Shown here: positions 25,834-27,555 of the stretch, in pieces
Layout: each line of letters begins with the position of its first letter
Position numbering within the stretch: the first letter of the stretch is position 1
Source: Polaromonas sp.
GTDB taxonomy: Bacteria > Pseudomonadota > Gammaproteobacteria > Burkholderiales > Burkholderiaceae_C
Direction: 5' to 3'
DNA: 27,555 nt
Assembly (NCBI GenBank): GCA_023259235.1
Contig: JAHFQQ010000004.1
Span: 1 to 27,555 of the forward strand
Notes under the pieces: model-generated
Told to the model about the DNA's origin: nothing
What the model saw: the letters and a program-made list of their open reading frames with translations, nothing else
The model's database searches: none
Position numbers and translations under genes: made by a program

Positions 25834-25852
25834 CTGACCACAAACCGAAAAA

Positions 25853-27268
25853 TCACAGCGAATAGTACATCTCGAACTCGATCGGATGCGTGGCTTGGCG
25901 CAAACGCGTCACCTCACCCATCTTCAGGTCAATGTAGGCATCCAGCATACTGTCGGTGAACACGCCGCCCTTGGTCAAAAAGCCGCGGCCTGCATCCAGT
26001 GCGTCCAGTGCCTGGTCCAGACTATGGCACACGGTGGGCACTTTCGCATCTTCCTCGGGCGGCAGATGGTAAAGGTCCTTGCTGGCTGCTTCGCCAGGAT
26101 GGATCTTGTTCTCCACGCCGTCGAGACCGGCCATCATGAGCGCTGCGAAACCGAGGTAGGGGTTCATCAGCGGATCGGGGAAACGCGCTTCAATGCGGCG
26201 GCCCTTGGGATTGGCCACGTAAGGAATGCGAATCGATGCCGAGCGGTTTTTCGCCGAATAAGCGAGCTTGACCGGCGCTTCGTAGCCTGGAACCAGGCGC
26301 TTGTAGCTGTTGGTGCCGGGGTTGGTGATGGCGTTGAGCGCACGGGCATGCTTGATGATGCCGCCGACGTAGTAAAGGGCAAAATCGGACAAACCGGCAT
26401 AGCCGTCTCCGGCAAACAGGTTCTTGCCATCTTTCCAGATCGACTGGTGCACATGCATTCCCGAACCGTTGTCGCCAACGATGGGCTTGGGCATGAAGGT
26501 GGCGGTCTTGCCATAGGCATTGGCGACGTTATGCACAACATATTTGAGGACCTGGGTCCAGTCGGCACGCTCAACCAGCGTGCTGAACTTGGTGCCCAAC
26601 TCATTCTGGCCCGCGCCTGCCACTTCATGGTGAAACACTTCGACGGGGATGCCCAATGATTCCAGGATCAGGGACATTTCGGCGCGCATGTCCTGCGTGC
26701 TGTCAACCGGCGGCACCGGGAAGTATCCCCCCTTGACGGTAGGACGGTGGCCGCGGTTGCCGCCGTCGAGCTTTTTGCCAGAATTCCAGGGCGCTTCATA
26801 TTCCTCGATCTTGAAGAAGGTGCCTGACATGTCGGTGTTCCAGCGCACGTCGTCGAAAATGAAAAACTCTGGCTCGGGCCCGAAGAAAGCCGTATCGCCC
26901 AGGCCGGATGCCTTGAGATAGGCTTCGGCGCGCCTGGCAATCGAGCGCGGGTCACGGTCATAGGCCTTGCCGTCGCTCGGCTCCACCACGTCGCAGCTCA
27001 TGAACAACGTGGTTTCTTCAAAAAATGGGTCGATGTTGGCGGTATTGGGGTCAGGCATGAGTTGCATGTCGGATGCTTCAATACCCTTCCAGCCAGCCAC
27101 CGACGAACCGTCAAACGCGTGCCCCGCGCTGAACTTGTCTTCGTCAAAGTGCGACACCGGTACGGTCACGTGCTGCTCTTTGCCACGGGTGTCGGTGAAG
27201 CGGAAGTCAACAAACTTGACCTCGTTCTCCTTGACCATTTTCATGACGTCTGCGACGGTCTTTGCCAT
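25853..27268 (-). CDS. glnA: Glutamine synthetase, type I
   Basis: A 471-residue enzyme that makes glutamine from glutamate and ammonia with ATP, forming dodecamers in the cytosol. Seen: the beta-grasp N-terminus (VKFVDFRFTDTRGKEQHVTVP), the Asp50-loop DGSSVAGWKGIEASDM, metal-ligand motifs GPEPEFF and HHEVAGAGQNELG, GSGMHVHQS, NRSASIRIPY, and the adenylylation loop with Tyr in KDLYHLPPEE, so control by GlnE adenylylation is expected. Length matches GSI-beta. Strong ribosome site AGGAG before the ATG. Upstream are a sigma-54 promoter and NtrC sites; downstream a strong terminator, then a DUF4124 gene, ntrB and ntrC. Confidence 0.98.
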   Translation of the reverse strand: MAKTVADVMKMVKENEVKFVDFRFTDTRGKEQHVTVPVSHFDEDKFSAGHAFDGSSVAGWKGIEASDMQLMPDPNTANIDPFFEETTLFMSCDVVEPSDGKAYDRDPRSIARRAEAYLKASGLGDTAFFGPEPEFFIFDDVRWNTDMSGTFFKIEEYEAPWNSGKKLDGGNRGHRPTVKGGYFPVPPVDSTQDMRAEMSLILESLGIPVEVFHHEVAGAGQNELGTKFSTLVERADWTQVLKYVVHNVANAYGKTATFMPKPIVGDNGSGMHVHQSIWKDGKNLFAGDGYAGLSDFALYYVGGIIKHARALNAITNPGTNSYKRLVPGYEAPVKLAYSAKNRSASIRIPYVANPKGRRIEARFPDPLMNPYLGFAALMMAGLDGVENKIHPGEAASKDLYHLPPEEDAKVPTVCHSLDQALDALDAGRGFLTKGGVFTDSMLDAYIDLKMGEVTRLRQATHPIEFEMYYSL

Positions 27269-27325
27269 CAGAATCTCCTGTAGCTGGATGGGTTGGTTGA
27301 AAAATTGTCTTCGGGCCTGGTGAAC

Positions 27326-27340
27326 GCACTTTCTGTGCCA
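27326..27340 (-). promoter_or_regulatory. Sigma-54 promoter of glnA
   Basis: The minus strand reads TGGCACA-GAAA-GTGC, matching the sigma-54 consensus TGGCACG-N4-TTGC at 13 of the positions that matter except G7 and T12, with the invariant GG and GC at correct spacing. Transcription would start near 27314, giving a leader of about 46 bases before the glnA ATG. Confidence 0.7.
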
Positions 27341-27444
27341 AAACCGCTGACCATCCGGTTTTTCCTCAAAGTCTGGATTGTGCCGCTCTCTGAGCGTTTA
27401 TCAGGGTTTTCACGTTTTTAAAGCCAAAAAGCATGGGTGCGGTA

Positions 27445-27461
27445 TGCACCATAAAAGGGAA
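27445..27461 (-). promoter_or_regulatory. Weaker NtrC site (half-site) upstream of glnA
   Basis: TGCACC-ATAAA-AGGGAA: the left half fits the NtrC consensus TGCACC-N5-GGTGCA, the right half is poor. It is centred about 139 bases upstream of the inferred transcription start. Its TGCACCATAA arm is an exact inverted copy of TTATGGTGCA at 27477-27486. Confidence 0.45.
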
Positions 27462-27469
27462 AATAGTAA

Positions 27470-27486
27470 TGCACTATTATGGTGCA
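27470..27486 (-). promoter_or_regulatory. Strong NtrC binding site upstream of glnA
   Basis: TGCACT-ATTAT-GGTGCA matches the NtrC consensus TGCACY-N5-RGTGCA at every defined position. It is centred about 164 bases upstream of the inferred start, a normal distance for an enhancer acting by DNA looping. NtrC is encoded about 3.3 kb downstream. Confidence 0.8.
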
Positions 27487-27534
27487 TTACCTAACGCACC
27501 AACTCAGGGCCTAATTTGAGGTCAAACCGGTGCA

Positions 27535-27555
27535 ACCCGGCCAACAAAGCCGGGT
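27535..27555. terminator. Hairpin at the window edge, possible terminator
   Basis: ACCCGGC-CAACAAA-GCCGGGT is a perfect 7-bp stem ending on the last base of the window. If T residues follow beyond the edge it would be a terminator on the plus strand; on the minus strand no T-run follows. Undecidable from this sequence. Confidence 0.3.

Overview
The window is GC-rich, gene-dense DNA from a Gram-negative betaproteobacterium, most likely a member of the Comamonadaceae close to Polaromonas or Rhodoferax. Three things point there: the folC - SPOR protein - cvpA - purF order, the glnA - DUF4124 protein - ntrB - ntrC order, and two kinds of dispersed repeat that I recognise from Comamonadaceae genomes. 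One repeat is a GC-rich element present as an 84-bp tandem pair. The other is a roughly 50-bp element of the form ATAGC...GGGCT...GGCC. The assignment rests on pattern recognition, not on a database search. I see no rRNA, tRNA, CRISPR array, transposase or phage gene.

Layout. 1-4469 (minus strand): pip, folC, a SPOR-domain membrane protein, cvpA and the first 251 codons of purF, which runs off the left edge. 4731-5981 (plus): a small ArsC/Spx-like protein and a secreted glycine-zipper protein. 6056-10258 (minus): tatD, a DNA-deoxyinosine glycosylase whose start overlaps the tatD stop, a spermidine-synthase-like protein, and an isolated GspE/PilB-type ATPase. 10426-14563 (plus): an HtrA-like membrane-anchored protease followed closely by MoxR, DUF58 and VWA genes. 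14565-14786 (minus): slyX. 14884-17113 (plus): an rquA-like gene (rhodoquinone synthesis), thyA and folA, joined by overlapping stop and start codons. 17222-21338 (minus): nfeD - slipin - ftsH paralogue, all overlapping. 21647-22423 (plus): an exonuclease III family gene. 22476-27268 (minus): glnA, a DUF4124 protein, ntrB and ntrC.

How genes work together. The glnA leader carries a good sigma-54 promoter and a cluster of NtrC half-sites about 140-165 bp upstream of it, while NtrB and NtrC are encoded just downstream, so the whole nitrogen control loop is visible. NfeD, slipin and FtsH look like a membrane-protein quality-control unit. HtrA, MoxR, DUF58 and VWA look like an envelope chaperone/protease unit. 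ThyA and FolA share the folate cycle, and FolC supplies polyglutamated folates.

Most notable: (1) the tandem GC-rich repeat supplies the start codon and the first 55-56 residues of the DUF58 protein; (2) five copies of the ATAGC...GGCC element, two of them inside coding sequences and translated in frame, and one overlapping the ntrC stop codon; (3) an rquA candidate, which would imply rhodoquinone-dependent anaerobic respiration; (4) the three-gene NfeD-slipin-FtsH operon. I did not find a clearly new multi-gene system. The repeat exaptations and the protease operons are the best leads.
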